From: Pseudomonas sp. VD-NE ins
GTDB lineage: Bacteria > Pseudomonadota > Gammaproteobacteria > Pseudomonadales > Pseudomonadaceae
Assembly: GCF_031882575.1 (NCBI RefSeq)
Contig: NZ_CP134772.1
Span: forward strand, 700,001 to 764,000
Reading direction: 5' to 3'
Length of the DNA: 64,000 nt
A program made the position numbers and the translations under genes. Positions 38,476-47,138 of the stretch are shown here, one piece after another; positions within the stretch are counted from its first letter, which is position 1; the number at the start of each line of letters is the position of its first letter. The notes under the pieces were generated by a model. It was not told the origin of the DNA. It did not search any database and was given only the letters and a program-made list of their open reading frames with translations.

Positions 38476-39354
38476 TTAACGCCGACGGCCGGTGATGCGC
38501 ACCCAGCCATCGCGATTGGCGATCGGGTCGAGGTCAAAGTCCTGGGCATAAGCGGCAGCGACTTCATCACCTTGTTCGGCAAGGATGCCCGACAGCGCCA
38601 GACGCCCACCGGACCTGACCAGCCCGGACAGTTGCGGCGCCAGCGAAACCAGCGGGCCGGCGAGAATGTTGGCGACCAGCACGTCGGCTTTGACCTGCGG
38701 CAGATCTTCCGGCAGGTACAGCGGGAACAGTTCGTCGGCAATGTTGTTGCGCCCGGCGTTGTCGCGCGAGGCTTCCAGCGCCTGCACGTCGATGTCGGTG
38801 CCGACCGCTTCCTTGGCGCCGAGCAGCAGGGCGGCGATTGCCAGGATCCCCGAGCCGCAACCGAAGTCGAGTACGTTGCAGTCTTTCAGGTCCTGACCGT
38901 CGAGCCATTCCAGGCACAGCGCGGTGGTCGGGTGAGTGCCGGTGCCGAACGCCAGGCCCGGATCCAGCAGCAGGTTGACCGCATCAGGTTCCGGCGCCGC
39001 GTGCCAGCTCGGCACGATCCACAGGCGCTGGCCGAAACGCATCGGCTGGAAACCGTCCATCCAGCTGCGTTCCCAGTCCTGATCTTCGATGACCTCGCTG
39101 TGATGCTCGGGCAGCGGGCTGCCGGTCAGCAGTTCCAGATGGGCCAGAACCGGTGCTGGTTCCGTGCCGCCTTCGAACAGCGCCAACAGATGCGTGTGCG
39201 CCCACAGCGGGGTGGTGTTGAGTTCCGGCTCGAAGATCGGCTGATCTTCGGCGTCCATGAAGGTCACCGACACGGCGCCCACTTCAAGGAAAGCGTCTTC
39301 GTAGGTTTCGGCTTGTTCCGGGCTGATGGCGAGACGTACTTGCAGCCAAGGCAT
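38476..39354 (-). CDS. prmA: Ribosomal protein L11 methyltransferase
   Basis: 292-residue SAM-dependent enzyme trimethylating ribosomal protein L11. The N-terminal substrate domain ([34 protein letters not shown]) is linked to a Rossmann methyltransferase with [39 protein letters not shown] (SAM loop) and [17 protein letters not shown]. The start MPWLQV at 39354 is chosen on the family N-terminus; the longer open frame runs into a REP repeat. Confidence 0.95.
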   Translation of the reverse strand: MPWLQVRLAISPEQAETYEDAFLEVGAVSVTFMDAEDQPIFEPELNTTPLWAHTHLLALFEGGTEPAPVLAHLELLTGSPLPEHHSEVIEDQDWERSWMDGFQPMRFGQRLWIVPSWHAAPEPDAVNLLLDPGLAFGTGTHPTTALCLEWLDGQDLKDCNVLDFGCGSGILAIAALLLGAKEAVGTDIDVQALEASRDNAGRNNIADELFPLYLPEDLPQVKADVLVANILAGPLVSLAPQLSGLVRSGGRLALSGILAEQGDEVAAAYAQDFDLDPIANRDGWVRITGRRR

Positions 39355-39450
39355 GGCGGGCACCTTTGAAAAATATTGATTGCAGCCTAGCGGCCGGCGA
39401 GAAGCGCGCAAGTTTACGCGAGCGCGCGGCAGAACACGAACATGGTTGAA

Positions 39451-39533
39451 GATCAAAAGATCGCAGCCTTCGGCAGCTCCTACAGGGGAATGCATTCGAA
39501 TGTAGGAGCTGCCGCAGGCTGCGATCTTTTGAC
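39451..39533. repeat. REP inverted pair between accC and prmA
   Basis: Two facing copies of a Pseudomonas repetitive extragenic palindrome: GATCGCAGCCTTCGGCAGCT within 39451-39484 and the near-complement AGCTGCCGCAGGCTGCGATC within 39501-39533, separated by a 16-nt loop. The same element occurs at 63219-63296. Confidence 0.85.
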
Positions 39534-39548
39534 TTTGCAGCAGAAACA

Positions 39549-39574
39549 ACAAAGCCGCCCGAAGGCGGCTTTGT
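39549..39574 (-). terminator. Terminator of the accBC operon
   Basis: ACAAAGCCGCC (39549-39559) and GGCGGCTTTGT (39564-39574) form a perfect 11-bp stem with a CGAA loop, 18 bp after the accC stop; T-rich sequence follows on the minus strand. Confidence 0.8.
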
Positions 39575-39591
39575 CTGGTGCGGGCTGAAGC

Positions 39592-40950
39592 TTAGTGCTT
39601 CTCGCCAGCCAGCTTGTGCTCGAGGTAGTGAATGTTCACACCACCCTTGCAGAAGCCTTCGTCACGAACCAGATCACGGTGCAGCGGGATGTTGGTCTTG
39701 ATCCCGTCAACCACGATTTCGTCCAGGGCATTGCGCATGCGGGCCATGGCTTCGTCGCGGGTGGCGCCGTAAGTGATCAGCTTGCCGATCAGCGAGTCGT
39801 AGTTCGGTGGAACCGCATAACCGCTGTACAGGTGCGAATCGACGCGAACGCCGTTGCCGCCTGGAGCGTGGAAATGCTTGACCGTGCCCGGGCTCGGCAT
39901 GAAGGTTTTCGGGTCTTCAGCGTTGATCCGGCATTCCAGCGAGTGACCGCGGATAACCACATCATCCTGCGTGAACGACAGTTTGTTGCCAGCGGCGATG
40001 CTGAGCATCTCCTTGACGATGTCGATACCGGTGACCATTTCCGAAACCGGGTGCTCCACCTGAACACGGGTGTTCATTTCGATGAAGTAGAAACGACCGT
40101 TCTCGTACAGGAACTCGAAAGTGCCGGCGCCGCGGTAACCGATGTCGATGCACGCCTTGACGCAGCGAGCCAGTACTTCCTCGCGAGCCTTCTCGTCGAT
40201 GCCCGGTGCCGGCGCTTCTTCGAGAACCTTCTGGTGACGACGTTGCAGCGAGCAATCGCGGTCGCCCAGATGGATGGCGTGGCCCTGGCCGTCGGACAGC
40301 ACTTGCACTTCGACGTGGCGTGGGTTGGTCAGGAATTTTTCCAGATAGACCATCGGGTTGCCGAACGCCGCGCCGGCTTCGGTGCGGGTCAGTTTGGCGA
40401 AGGCGATCAGGTCTTCTTCCTTGTGCACAACGCGCATGCCGCGACCACCACCGCCGCCAGCGGCTTTGATGATCACCGGGTAGCCGACTTCACGACCGAT
40501 GCGCAGCGCCGTTTCTTCGTCTTCCGGCAGTGGGCCGTCGGAGCCTGGAACGGTAGGCACGCCCGCTTCGATCATCGCGTGCTTGGCCGAAACCTTGTCG
40601 CCCATCAGGCGAATGGTGTCGGCTTTCGGGCCGATGAAGGCGAAGCCGGAGTTCTCGACCTGCTCGGCGAAATCGGCGTTTTCCGCGAGGAAACCGTAGC
40701 CTGGGTGAATGGCGGTAGCGCCAGTCACTTCAGCGGCAGCGATGATGGCCGGGATGTGCAGGTAAGAGTGCGCGGCAGAAGCCGGGCCGATGCAGACGGA
40801 TTCGTCTGCCAGACCCAGGTGCATCAGCTCTTTGTCGGCCTTGGAGTAAACGGCGACGGTCTTGATGCCCATCTCTTTGCAGGCACGCAGAATCCGCAGG
40901 GCGATCTCACCGCGGTTAGCGATCAGAACTTTTTCCAACTTCGCAGTCAT
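39592..40950 (-). CDS. accC: Acetyl-CoA carboxylase, biotin carboxylase subunit
   Basis: 452-residue ATP-grasp enzyme that carboxylates the biotin of AccB, the first step of fatty-acid synthesis. Seen: [34 protein letters not shown], the glycine-rich [14 protein letters not shown] loop, ERDCS-type [39 protein letters not shown]. The start MTAKLEK at 40950 is preferred to an in-frame upstream ATG at 40971 that overlaps accB. 17 bp after accB. Confidence 0.97.
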   Translation of the reverse strand: MTAKLEKVLIANRGEIALRILRACKEMGIKTVAVYSKADKELMHLGLADESVCIGPASAAHSYLHIPAIIAAAEVTGATAIHPGYGFLAENADFAEQVENSGFAFIGPKADTIRLMGDKVSAKHAMIEAGVPTVPGSDGPLPEDEETALRIGREVGYPVIIKAAGGGGGRGMRVVHKEEDLIAFAKLTRTEAGAAFGNPMVYLEKFLTNPRHVEVQVLSDGQGHAIHLGDRDCSLQRRHQKVLEEAPAPGIDEKAREEVLARCVKACIDIGYRGAGTFEFLYENGRFYFIEMNTRVQVEHPVSEMVTGIDIVKEMLSIAAGNKLSFTQDDVVIRGHSLECRINAEDPKTFMPSPGTVKHFHAPGGNGVRVDSHLYSGYAVPPNYDSLIGKLITYGATRDEAMARMRNALDEIVVDGIKTNIPLHRDLVRDEGFCKGGVNIHYLEHKLAGEKH

Positions 40951-40967
40951 CAAAGGCTCTCCGCAGT

Positions 40968-41429
40968 TCAAACGATGGTGAACAGCGGTTGGTCGTACTC
41001 AACCGGCTGGCCGTCTTCGACGAGGATGGACTCGATCACACCGCTGGTTTCAGCTTCGATGTGGTTCATCATCTTCATGGCTTCGACGATGCACAGAGTG
41101 TCGCCTTTCTTCACGGTCTGGCCGACTTCAACGAAGGACGGCGAGGTTGGCGAAGATTTACGGTAGAAGGTGCCGACCATCGGCGAACGGGCAACAGTGC
41201 CGTTCAGCGCTGGGGCAGCAGCGGCAGCCGGGGCTGCAGCGGCAACCGGAGCAGCTGCAACAGGTGCGGCTGCCGGCGCTTGCATCGGAGCTGGCGCGTA
41301 GTACTGCTGAGCCGGAGTCTTGCTGTGACGGCTGATGCGTACGGACTCTTCGCCTTCCTTGATCTCGAGCTCGTCGATGCCGGACTCTTCCAGCAATTCG
41401 ATCAGTTTCTTAACTTTACGGATATCCAT
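40968..41429 (-). CDS. accB: Biotin carboxyl carrier protein of acetyl-CoA carboxylase
   Basis: 153 residues. An N-terminal helical part ([34 protein letters not shown]), an Ala/Pro-rich flexible linker (about 40-75) and the C-terminal biotinyl domain with [14 protein letters not shown]119 is the biotinylation site. First gene of the accB-accC operon, 48 bp after aroQ, all leftward. Confidence 0.97.
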   Translation of the reverse strand: MDIRKVKKLIELLEESGIDELEIKEGEESVRISRHSKTPAQQYYAPAPMQAPAAAPVAAAPVAAAAPAAAAAPALNGTVARSPMVGTFYRKSSPTSPSFVEVGQTVKKGDTLCIVEAMKMMNHIEAETSGVIESILVEDGQPVEYDQPLFTIV

Positions 41430-41477
41430 GAATCATCAACTCCCAAGGGTCGGTCAGGGGCGCTTAACGCTTGTAGT

Positions 41478-41930
41478 TCAAGTCGTTGCCTGTGTTTCAA
41501 GCTGTTCTAGTGCAGCCTCCAGGGCCAGTCGGTAACCGCTGGCGCCAAGGCCGCAGATCACTCCCACCGCTACATCGGAGAAGTAAGAGTGATGGCGGAA
41601 AGGTTCGCGTTTGTGCACGTTGGACAAATGCACTTCGATGAATGGGATGCTCACTCCCAGCAACGCGTCACGTAATGCGACACTTGTGTGTGTAAAAGCT
41701 GCTGGATTGATCAGAATGAAATCGACACCTTCGCCACGTGCAGCGTGGATGCGGTCGATCAATTCGTACTCGGCATTGCTTTGCAGATACAGCAGATGAT
41801 GGCCGGCTTCACGGGCGCGACGCTCCAGATCCTGATTGATCTGCGCCAGGGTCGTTGAACCGTAAGTGCCGGGTTCGCGGGTGCCGAGCAGGTTCAGGTT
41901 GGGGCCGTGCAGCACCAGTAGGGTTGCCAT
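41478..41930 (-). CDS. aroQ: Type II 3-dehydroquinate dehydratase
   Basis: 150-residue shikimate-pathway enzyme that dehydrates 3-dehydroquinate. Features: [20 protein letters not shown] (catalytic Arg/Tyr loop), [56 protein letters not shown] (catalytic His) and [15 protein letters not shown]. Just upstream of accB, the typical pseudomonad aroQ-accB-accC order. Confidence 0.97.
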   Translation of the reverse strand: MATLLVLHGPNLNLLGTREPGTYGSTTLAQINQDLERRAREAGHHLLYLQSNAEYELIDRIHAARGEGVDFILINPAAFTHTSVALRDALLGVSIPFIEVHLSNVHKREPFRHHSYFSDVAVGVICGLGASGYRLALEAALEQLETQATT

Positions 41931-42100
41931 CTGCGTAGTCCTTGTTATGAATGAGCAATCGTCAGAACCCGGCGACTATGCCGCAAAGACTTTGTGACTG
42001 TCCAGTTCTATGCAATAGCCAGCACGATGGCCGATGTTTGCGCGAAATATGTGACCAAGTGATTTGATCCGGTCACTTGTGGTGGCTGGACTGACGCCTT

Positions 42101-42160
42101 CGCGAGCAGGCTCGCTCCCACAGGGGTATGCATTCCAATGTGGGAGCGAGCCTGCTCGCG
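42101..42160. repeat. REP inverted pair between aroQ and the chemoreceptor
   Basis: CGCGAGCAGGCTCGCTCCCA (in 42101-42122) faces TGGGAGCGAGCCTGCTCGCG (in 42139-42160), a perfect 22-bp inverted repeat with a 16-nt loop. This is the most common REP type of the P. fluorescens group, different from the one at 39451-39533. It may also stop transcription from both sides. Confidence 0.88.
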
Positions 42161-42171
42161 ATAGCGGTCTA

Positions 42172-44118
42172 TCAGACGCGAAATGCCTGAACAGCTGTAT
42201 GCAATTGCCCGCCCAATACCAGCAAATTCTCACCCTGTTCGCGTCCGCGACCGATACGCACCAGATTATCCCCACCCAACTGATGAATCCGCTCGCTGTG
42301 ATCGCGAATCTCGCTGACCGCACCGCTTTGCTGCGCGGTGACATCAGCAATGCGGATCGCCGTGTCGGAAATGGTCTGGATCGCGCCGACGATTTTATCC
42401 AGCGCGCCATCCGCCGCTTGCGCCTGATTGGCCGTGGCTTCGGCGTGCTCGACCTGCGCGCGCATGCCTTCGACTGATTGGCGGGCGGCGGTTTGCAGGC
42501 CAGCGATCAGCGTCTGAATCTCGGCTGTCGCGCCGGCGGTGCGTTGTGCCAGCGAGCGCACTTCCTCGGCGACCACGGCAAACCCGCGACCCATTTCCCC
42601 GGCGCGCGCCGCTTCAATCGCCGCGTTCAGCGCCAACAGGTTGGTCTGGTCGGCAATCGAGCGAATCACCGTCAAAACGCCGCCGATGGTCGCTGACTCC
42701 TCGGCCAGATGCTCGATCATCTGCGCGTTGCCTTGTACTTCGCCGACCAATGCATGCAGCCCGGTCAGGCTCTGGCCAATCACGGTCTGGCCATGCTCGA
42801 CGGCCAGTCCGGCATGACGGCTGGCATCCGCCGCCTGCTGCGCGTCGCCGGCAACTTGCTGAATGGTTGCCTCCAGTTCGCTGAGTGAGTCACGGATCAA
42901 CGCGGTATCGCCGGCCTGATGTTCAGCGCCGCTGTGCAAGTCGTTGCTCAACTCGGCAAGCGTGCGGCTGCTGCCTGCGACTTGTTCGGCATTGCCACGA
43001 ATGGTGCCGACCAGATCCACCAGATACGCCCGCAAGCGGTTCAGCGACGCTTCGATGTCGTGCAGTTCGCGGTTGGTCTTGCCCAGATGAATGTCGCGGC
43101 TGAAATCGCCCTCGGCCCAGGTCGACAACGCCGGAGCGAGATTGGTCAGGGTGCGTGAGAGTCGGCGTTGCAAGGTGTCGATCAGTAGCGCGATCAGCAG
43201 AATCAAACCGATCATCCCGCCCTGCATCAGCCGCACTTCGCTTTGAATCTGCCCGTGCTGAGCGCGCACGACCGGTTCCAGTCCAGCGATGGCTTGCTGC
43301 ACAGCGGCGATTTTCTGGTGAGTGGCAGTGCTCAGGTCGGTGCGTTTCTGGATCTGATCGCGCGTGCGTGCAAGCTCCGCCGGATAACGTCCGAGCAAGC
43401 TGTTGAGTTCGCGCTTGAGGCCGACGCCGGCGTCTTCGGCGACGGCTTTTTCGGTGTTCTCGATGCCCATCATCGCTGCGAAATCGTCGCTGCCCGATTC
43501 ACTCTTGGTCACAACGCCGAGCAGGGGCAGGGCATCAATCGCTTGAGCCTGCGAGCGGATATTGCTGACTTCACGCTCAACGTCGGCGGCCAGCTCACTG
43601 CGCCCGCTGCTGACCAGTTTGTCCCGTGCCAGCGACAGTTTGCCCAAATGCTGCGATGCGGCGAGCAGCGGCGCCAGATAAACCGCGTTACCGTTGGCGT
43701 AAGTGCTGAGCTGATCGAGGCTGGCGCTCAGTTCGCGCTCTGCCTGCAACAGCAAGGCCTGCGGGTCACCGGCCAGCTTGCCGGCCGCGAGCAGGTCGGT
43801 CTTGCTGAACTCATCAAGGCCCGACAGGCTCGGGCGCAGGGTGTCGGCCAGCGCTGGCGGCAATTCGCCGAGTTCTTTCTGCAAAACGTCGATGGCCTGA
43901 CTGGCGCTGCTCAGGCGCAAGGCGTCGCCGCTGGCGAGGTAATCCTCGACGTTGCGCGCCACTTCGTTCTGAAATTGCTGCGACAGCCCCAGATAACGTT
44001 CCATCAACAGATACGGGCGTTCGAGGGCTTTTTGCGACCACCACAGCGTTGCGCCGAGTGCGAGGCACACGGCGACCAGCAACAGCGTATTGAGATTGGT
44101 GAGCAACTTCAGGCGCAT
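42172..44118 (-). CDS. Methyl-accepting chemotaxis protein (CtpL-like position)
   Basis: 648-residue transmembrane chemoreceptor. TM1 about residues 5-25, a long all-helical periplasmic sensor (about 30-300), TM2 about 300-322 ([14 protein letters not shown]), a HAMP-like linker ([32 protein letters not shown]) and the cytoplasmic signalling hairpin with [20 protein letters not shown] and [21 protein letters not shown] 44118 is used; a TTG at 44130 is possible. By position next to gcbA it corresponds to P. aeruginosa CtpL (PA4844), linked to phosphate taxis; ligand not inferable here. Confidence 0.9.
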   Translation of the reverse strand: MRLKLLTNLNTLLLVAVCLALGATLWWSQKALERPYLLMERYLGLSQQFQNEVARNVEDYLASGDALRLSSASQAIDVLQKELGELPPALADTLRPSLSGLDEFSKTDLLAAGKLAGDPQALLLQAERELSASLDQLSTYANGNAVYLAPLLAASQHLGKLSLARDKLVSSGRSELAADVEREVSNIRSQAQAIDALPLLGVVTKSESGSDDFAAMMGIENTEKAVAEDAGVGLKRELNSLLGRYPAELARTRDQIQKRTDLSTATHQKIAAVQQAIAGLEPVVRAQHGQIQSEVRLMQGGMIGLILLIALLIDTLQRRLSRTLTNLAPALSTWAEGDFSRDIHLGKTNRELHDIEASLNRLRAYLVDLVGTIRGNAEQVAGSSRTLAELSNDLHSGAEHQAGDTALIRDSLSELEATIQQVAGDAQQAADASRHAGLAVEHGQTVIGQSLTGLHALVGEVQGNAQMIEHLAEESATIGGVLTVIRSIADQTNLLALNAAIEAARAGEMGRGFAVVAEEVRSLAQRTAGATAEIQTLIAGLQTAARQSVEGMRAQVEHAEATANQAQAADGALDKIVGAIQTISDTAIRIADVTAQQSGAVSEIRDHSERIHQLGGDNLVRIGRGREQGENLLVLGGQLHTAVQAFRV

Positions 44119-44169
44119 GACGGCTACCAACGGCAGAAATGGTAAGCGCCTGAATTTATTGCGGTTCTG

Positions 44170-45840
44170 TTACAGGGTTATGACCGAATCAGTGGAATCC
44201 GATGAAAAAGTGGCACTTTGCTTTGAGTCGCGCGCGGTCTGCACGCGATTGCGTCCGGCGCCCTTGGCGCGGTACAGCGCCTCATCGGCCTGACTGGCCA
44301 TCATCAGGCTGTCGCAGTCGTCGTGCATTTCCACCACACCGGCGCTGAAGGTGCACCACAAATCCTGCGGCTGCGCCGGGTAATGGATCTCGGCGAAGCG
44401 CTGGCGGATTTCGTCGAGCACTTTGTGCGCGGCTTCTATATCGGTGTCGGGCATGACGATGGCGAACTCTTCGCCGCCATATCGGCCAATGAAATCGGTC
44501 TTGCGCAAACGCTGCTTGAGAAACAGCGCGAGGCTCTTGATCACCCGGTCGCCCATCGGGTGGCCGTGGCTGTCATTGACCCGTTTGAAATGGTCGATGT
44601 CGAGCATGGCAAAGCTCAATGGCTTGTTCTCGCGACGGGCGCGGAACGAGCAGTCTTCGAGCAGTTGCAGAATATGCGTGTGGTTGTACAAGCCGGTAAG
44701 GCTGTCGCGGACCATCCGCGCCTTGAGATTGCGCGCGCGGGCGGCGCGGTTGCGCACGGTGGTGATCAGGTGGCGCGGCTTGATCGGTTTGGTCAGGAAG
44801 TCATCGCCGCCCTCGCTCATCGCGTCGAGTTGCTTGTCCAGATCGTCCTCGGCCGACAGGTAAATGATCGGCACGCTGACATAGCGGTCGTTATGGCGAA
44901 TCACTTTGGCCAGTTCGGTACCGGTGCAGGCCGGCATGTACATGTCGAGGATGATCAGGTCTGGCTGGAAATCCGCCAGTTCGGCCATCGCCTGAATCGG
45001 TTCGATCAAGGTGCGGGTGACGATGCCGGCGCTGTTGAGCAGGCGCTCGGTGTGCAAGGCCTGCGCGCGCGAGTCGTCGATGATCAGCACTTTATAAGGC
45101 TCGTACTGGGCGACGCAGGTGAGGACTTCGATTTTTTCCAGCAGACTCGACGCTTCGAGGGTGCCGGTGAGGAACTCCTGGCCGCCGGCGCGCACGGCGG
45201 CAAGACGGGTCGGCGTGTCGGTTTCGTGCAGGCTGAAGAACAGCAGCGGCAGAGGTTCTTCCAGGCCAACCTGGGCTTCGGCGGCGAGCTTCAGGCCGAT
45301 GCCGGCGCCGCTGAAATCCACGTCCATGACGATCGCGGCCGGCAGGCGCTCGACCATCGAGGAGCGAAACGCCGAGACACTGTCCAGCGCCTGCGCGCTC
45401 AGACCGAAGAACTCCAGTTGCTTGGCCAAGCGTTCGGCGCGGTCGTGATCCTGCAGCATCACATAGATCGGTTTGCGCAGCGGTGGCAGGAACGTCTGGT
45501 CGAGTTGATCGCCATGGCGCAGGCCGGTGCGTGACAAGCGCTGCATCAAACGATTGAGGTCGGTGATCAAACCACTGCTCAGGCGACCGCGATTGGCGTC
45601 CACTGCTTCCAGCGACTGGCTGATGTGACGCGCCAGCTGAGTGTGTTCGGGCTGTTCGAAGCGCTCGGCAAAACGCAGCAGGCGCAGGTTGGCCTCGCTC
45701 AGTTCGGCGAGATCGACAGTGGACCACTCACTGCGTTGCAGGCGCTGCCATATCTCAAGAATCTGACGTGCCTGATGAATTACCCGCTGGGCAAAGTGGT
45801 GCTTGAGACGCTCACGGCTGGGGTCTTCTGGCTCGGTCAT
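44170..45840 (-). CDS. gcbA: Response-regulator diguanylate cyclase GcbA-like
   Basis: 556 residues. An N-terminal helical region (about 1-130, possibly Hpt-like), a degenerate receiver (about 138-250, VDFSGAGIG), a canonical receiver (about 255-370; YKVLIIDDSRAQAL, phospho-site D299 in LIILDMYMP, K in FLTKPIKP) and a C-terminal GGDEF domain with GGEEF at 455-459 and the inhibitory-site RxxD (RKTD, 446-449) five residues upstream. It should make c-di-GMP and be product-inhibited. Matches GcbA/PA4843, which promotes attachment in P. fluorescens. Upstream of the chemoreceptor on the same strand, 51 bp apart. Confidence 0.9.
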   Translation of the reverse strand: MTEPEDPSRERLKHHFAQRVIHQARQILEIWQRLQRSEWSTVDLAELSEANLRLLRFAERFEQPEHTQLARHISQSLEAVDANRGRLSSGLITDLNRLMQRLSRTGLRHGDQLDQTFLPPLRKPIYVMLQDHDRAERLAKQLEFFGLSAQALDSVSAFRSSMVERLPAAIVMDVDFSGAGIGLKLAAEAQVGLEEPLPLLFFSLHETDTPTRLAAVRAGGQEFLTGTLEASSLLEKIEVLTCVAQYEPYKVLIIDDSRAQALHTERLLNSAGIVTRTLIEPIQAMAELADFQPDLIILDMYMPACTGTELAKVIRHNDRYVSVPIIYLSAEDDLDKQLDAMSEGGDDFLTKPIKPRHLITTVRNRAARARNLKARMVRDSLTGLYNHTHILQLLEDCSFRARRENKPLSFAMLDIDHFKRVNDSHGHPMGDRVIKSLALFLKQRLRKTDFIGRYGGEEFAIVMPDTDIEAAHKVLDEIRQRFAEIHYPAQPQDLWCTFSAGVVEMHDDCDSLMMASQADEALYRAKGAGRNRVQTARDSKQSATFSSDSTDSVITL

Positions 45841-46304
45841 ATCCTGACTACTAGTTAGGCTGCATGCTGAGATCGACTGGTGGCTCTATGCTAGCACCTC
45901 TTTTCCCTTACACGAGTGTCGTACGTCAATAATCTGCAATGCGTCACTATTCAGTTTCTGACCGGGTGGTTTTGTTTTCGACCTGCAGGTGGACGAGGAG
46001 CCCGCTACCAGGGTGTTTAGAGACGTTTCCTGTCCTTTGCGGCGACGCTTCCCGATCCTTGGCGGAGGGTGTCTGTCAGTTCTTTCTGATTTCTCGCCGA
46101 AGCATTTTCACCGCGTTATGGATCGGTAGAGTTCAGGGATTCCCTTAGAGGCTTTCTATAAAAATCTTCTGCTGCAAAGCAGGGGAGTTGCCTTGGGGAT
46201 GCGCTCTTTGTAACTGGATTACAAGGATTTCAGCACCATCAGAGTCGTGGTGGCGGATGTGCAACATTTAACTCCTGATACATGAACACCAAGGACGAAG
46301 CTCC
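45841..46304. other. Intergenic region between gcbA and the lipase module
   Basis: 464 bp without an intact gene. It should hold the divergent promoters. Its last 85 bp are a gene remnant (separate entry). The rest shows no repeat or convincing structure. Confidence 0.5.
46219..46304 (+). pseudogene. Remnant of a duplicated immunity-lipoprotein 3' end
   Basis: The sequence just before the lipoprotein gene resembles that gene's own 3' end. ACAAGGATTTCAGCACCATC matches ACAAGGACTTCAGCACCTTC (47049-47068), and AACACCAAGGACGAAGCTCC-ATG matches GAAAACAAGGACGAAACCCC-ATG (47117-47137). The translated piece YKDFSTIRVVVADVQ parallels HKDFSTFRMVDERICTIYPG, then hits a stop. I read it as the tail of a deleted tandem copy; its retained SD (AAGGA) now serves the intact gene. 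Confidence 0.65.
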
Positions 46305-47138
46305 ATGACGGATCAGACGCAGCGTTGGCGGAGAGTTCTCCCCTTCATCAAACGATTGGCTCAAAACGTGACACTCGGCAGTTGCGTCGCCCTGACATTG
46401 GGTTGTTCGGCTGTGGGCAAACCGAACACATTCGCCTTTGTTCCTGACTTTCCACCCAACTTCAGGTACGACCTGACGGCCACCTATGTGCCCGCCAGAG
46501 ATCAAACATGTTCGGTACCGGGTGGGAAAGGTACTCAGCTTGGGTTCAACAAAACCAACATGAAATACGAAGGCACCTCCGTAGTCCCGCTTTACAGAAC
46601 CGTAAGCGACTGCCCGCTGGCGCTGAACCATGTGGAGATCAAGATCATCGGCGTTTTTGGTCCGGAGCGAAGTGACAGCAGTTATGACTACGCCTCATTT
46701 GCGGTGCGCCCGGAGTTGCTGGAGCGACAAATGGGTACTTTCAGAGATGACGAGACAGCTGAGTTCTTCGGTGAGTGTATGTGGTCCTTCCGCACGGTGG
46801 GGCCGAAGCGTTACCTGATCAAACTGCTGACCTGCAGAAAAATGGATGCGCAGGGCAATGTCGGGCGAAGCCGTCCTTCCACGGCGTACACGCTGACTCA
46901 GCTAGCGGGGATAACCGTAAGGCTGAAGATCAAGTTGTCCGATCAGGAAAAACCCGCCATTGAAGATACCTGGAGCAAAGTGCCCGGTGGATGGAAGCGC
47001 TGCATGGGCGACAACTTTGAAGACCAGTACGCGTTTTGCTACGGCAATCACAAGGACTTCAGCACCTTCAGGATGGTGGATGAACGGATCTGCACTATTT
47101 ATCCGGGTTGCACTGAAAACAAGGACGAAACCCCATGA
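46305..47138 (+). CDS. Lipoprotein, probable immunity protein for the adjacent lipase effector
   Basis: 277 residues. An N-terminal hydrophobic segment and lipobox (ALTLGC, lipidated C34) point to a periplasm-facing lipoprotein. The body is rich in beta strands and has conserved Cys (QTCSVPGG, ECMW, RKMD, RCMGDN, FCYGN, ICTIYPGC). It precedes the lipase gene with a 4-bp ATGA overlap, the usual arrangement of immunity lipoproteins with T6SS phospholipase effectors that act in the periplasm. AAGGA 9 nt before the ATG. The immunity function is inferred from context and localisation; the family is not one I can name. Confidence 0.72.
   Translation: MTDQTQRWRRVLPFIKRLAQNVTLGSCVALTLGCSAVGKPNTFAFVPDFPPNFRYDLTATYVPARDQTCSVPGGKGTQLGFNKTNMKYEGTSVVPLYRTVSDCPLALNHVEIKIIGVFGPERSDSSYDYASFAVRPELLERQMGTFRDDETAEFFGECMWSFRTVGPKRYLIKLLTCRKMDAQGNVGRSRPSTAYTLTQLAGITVRLKIKLSDQEKPAIEDTWSKVPGGWKRCMGDNFEDQYAFCYGNHKDFSTFRMVDERICTIYPGCTENKDETP

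Noticed and set aside
36212..39369. Plus-strand frames of 290-470 codons opposite dusB, DUF3426 and prmA
   Set aside because: Shadows of GC-rich minus-strand genes; no ribosome binding sites or family motifs.
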